Shown here: one piece after another, positions 6,318 to 6,395 of the stretch | Numbering within the stretch: position 1 is the stretch's first letter | Layout: every line of letters begins with the position of its first letter | Source of the DNA: an uncultured bacterium | Lineage (GTDB): Bacteria; Verrucomicrobiota; Lentisphaeria; Oligosphaerales; Oligosphaeraceae | Length of the DNA: 6,395 nucleotides | Direction: 5' to 3' | Assembly (NCBI GenBank): GCA_902783355.1 | Contig: CACZQQ010000326.1 | Span: 1-6,395 of the forward strand | Program-made: the position numbers and the translations under genes | The notes under the pieces: model-generated | Seen by the model: only the letters and a program-made list of their open reading frames with translations | The model's database searches: none | Told to the model about the DNA's origin: nothing

Positions 6318-6340
6318 GCCGGCGCCAAAGTGGCGCCGGC
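6318..6340. repeat. Perfect 9-bp hairpin with AAAGT loop (locus B)
   Basis: GCCGGCGCC (6318-6326), loop AAAGT, GGCGCCGGC (6332-6340) form a perfect inverted repeat followed by TCAGGTTGGA, as in locus A. Compared with 1736-1758 the third stem position changes from G to C and its partner from C to G, so pairing is kept. No T-tract follows on either strand. Confidence 0.88.
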
Positions 6341-6395
6341 TCAGGTTGGAAAATCCGCCCGAAGTCAACTTGACCCGCGCCGCTTCGGCGCGGGA
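6341..6395. other. Right-edge non-coding stretch with dyad and GC-rich hairpin
   Basis: After the locus B hairpin the conserved tail TCAGGTTGGA is followed by ATCCG, as in locus A. Then come an odd-length dyad GTCAACTTGAC (6364-6374) and a perfect hairpin CCCGCGCCG / CGGCGCGGG with a 3-nt loop (6374-6394). The hairpin could be the end of a terminator or another repeat module, but the window stops one base later, so no T-tract can be checked. No gene is seen between 6151 and 6395. Confidence 0.6.

Overview
The window is GC-rich bacterial DNA that is almost fully coding. Four complete genes lie head-to-tail on the minus strand, so in transcription order they run from right to left: a CapA/PgsA-family protein (6150-4843), an M20-family metallopeptidase/amidohydrolase (4833-3706), a large two-enzyme hydrolase fusing an alpha/beta-hydrolase to a GxDLY + SGNH esterase (3649-1832), and a GH36-type alpha-galactosidase-like glycoside hydrolase (1647-76). 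A possible plus-strand gene ends at the left edge (about position 34) and would converge on the GH36 gene.

The first three genes are tightly spaced (9 and 56 nt gaps) and probably form one transcription unit. A weak promoter candidate and a clear AGGAG ribosome binding site precede the CapA-like gene. The GH36 gene also has a clear AGGAG, but a 184-nt gap separates it from the hydrolase gene. That gap is almost entirely filled by a repeat element: two tandem 35-nt units, a perfect hairpin with loop AAAGT, and a tail carrying CTCAGGTTG. A second copy of the same composite element lies upstream of the CapA-like gene (about 6196-6350). The two hairpins differ by a compensatory base-pair change, so the structure, and not only the sequence, appears to be conserved.

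None of the four proteins has a recognisable signal peptide or membrane segment, so the cluster looks intracellular. A reasonable inference is a small catabolic set that removes amide-linked, ester-linked and alpha-galactoside groups from an imported compound. The substrate cannot be read from the sequence, and membership of the CapA-like protein in such a pathway is uncertain.

The organism cannot be named from this window. High GC, short intergenic regions packed with GC-rich hairpin repeats, and a GxDLY/SGNH esterase next to a GH36 enzyme would suit a polysaccharide-degrading member of the Lentisphaerota/Kiritimatiellota/Verrucomicrobiota group, but this is a low-confidence inference with no marker gene to support it.
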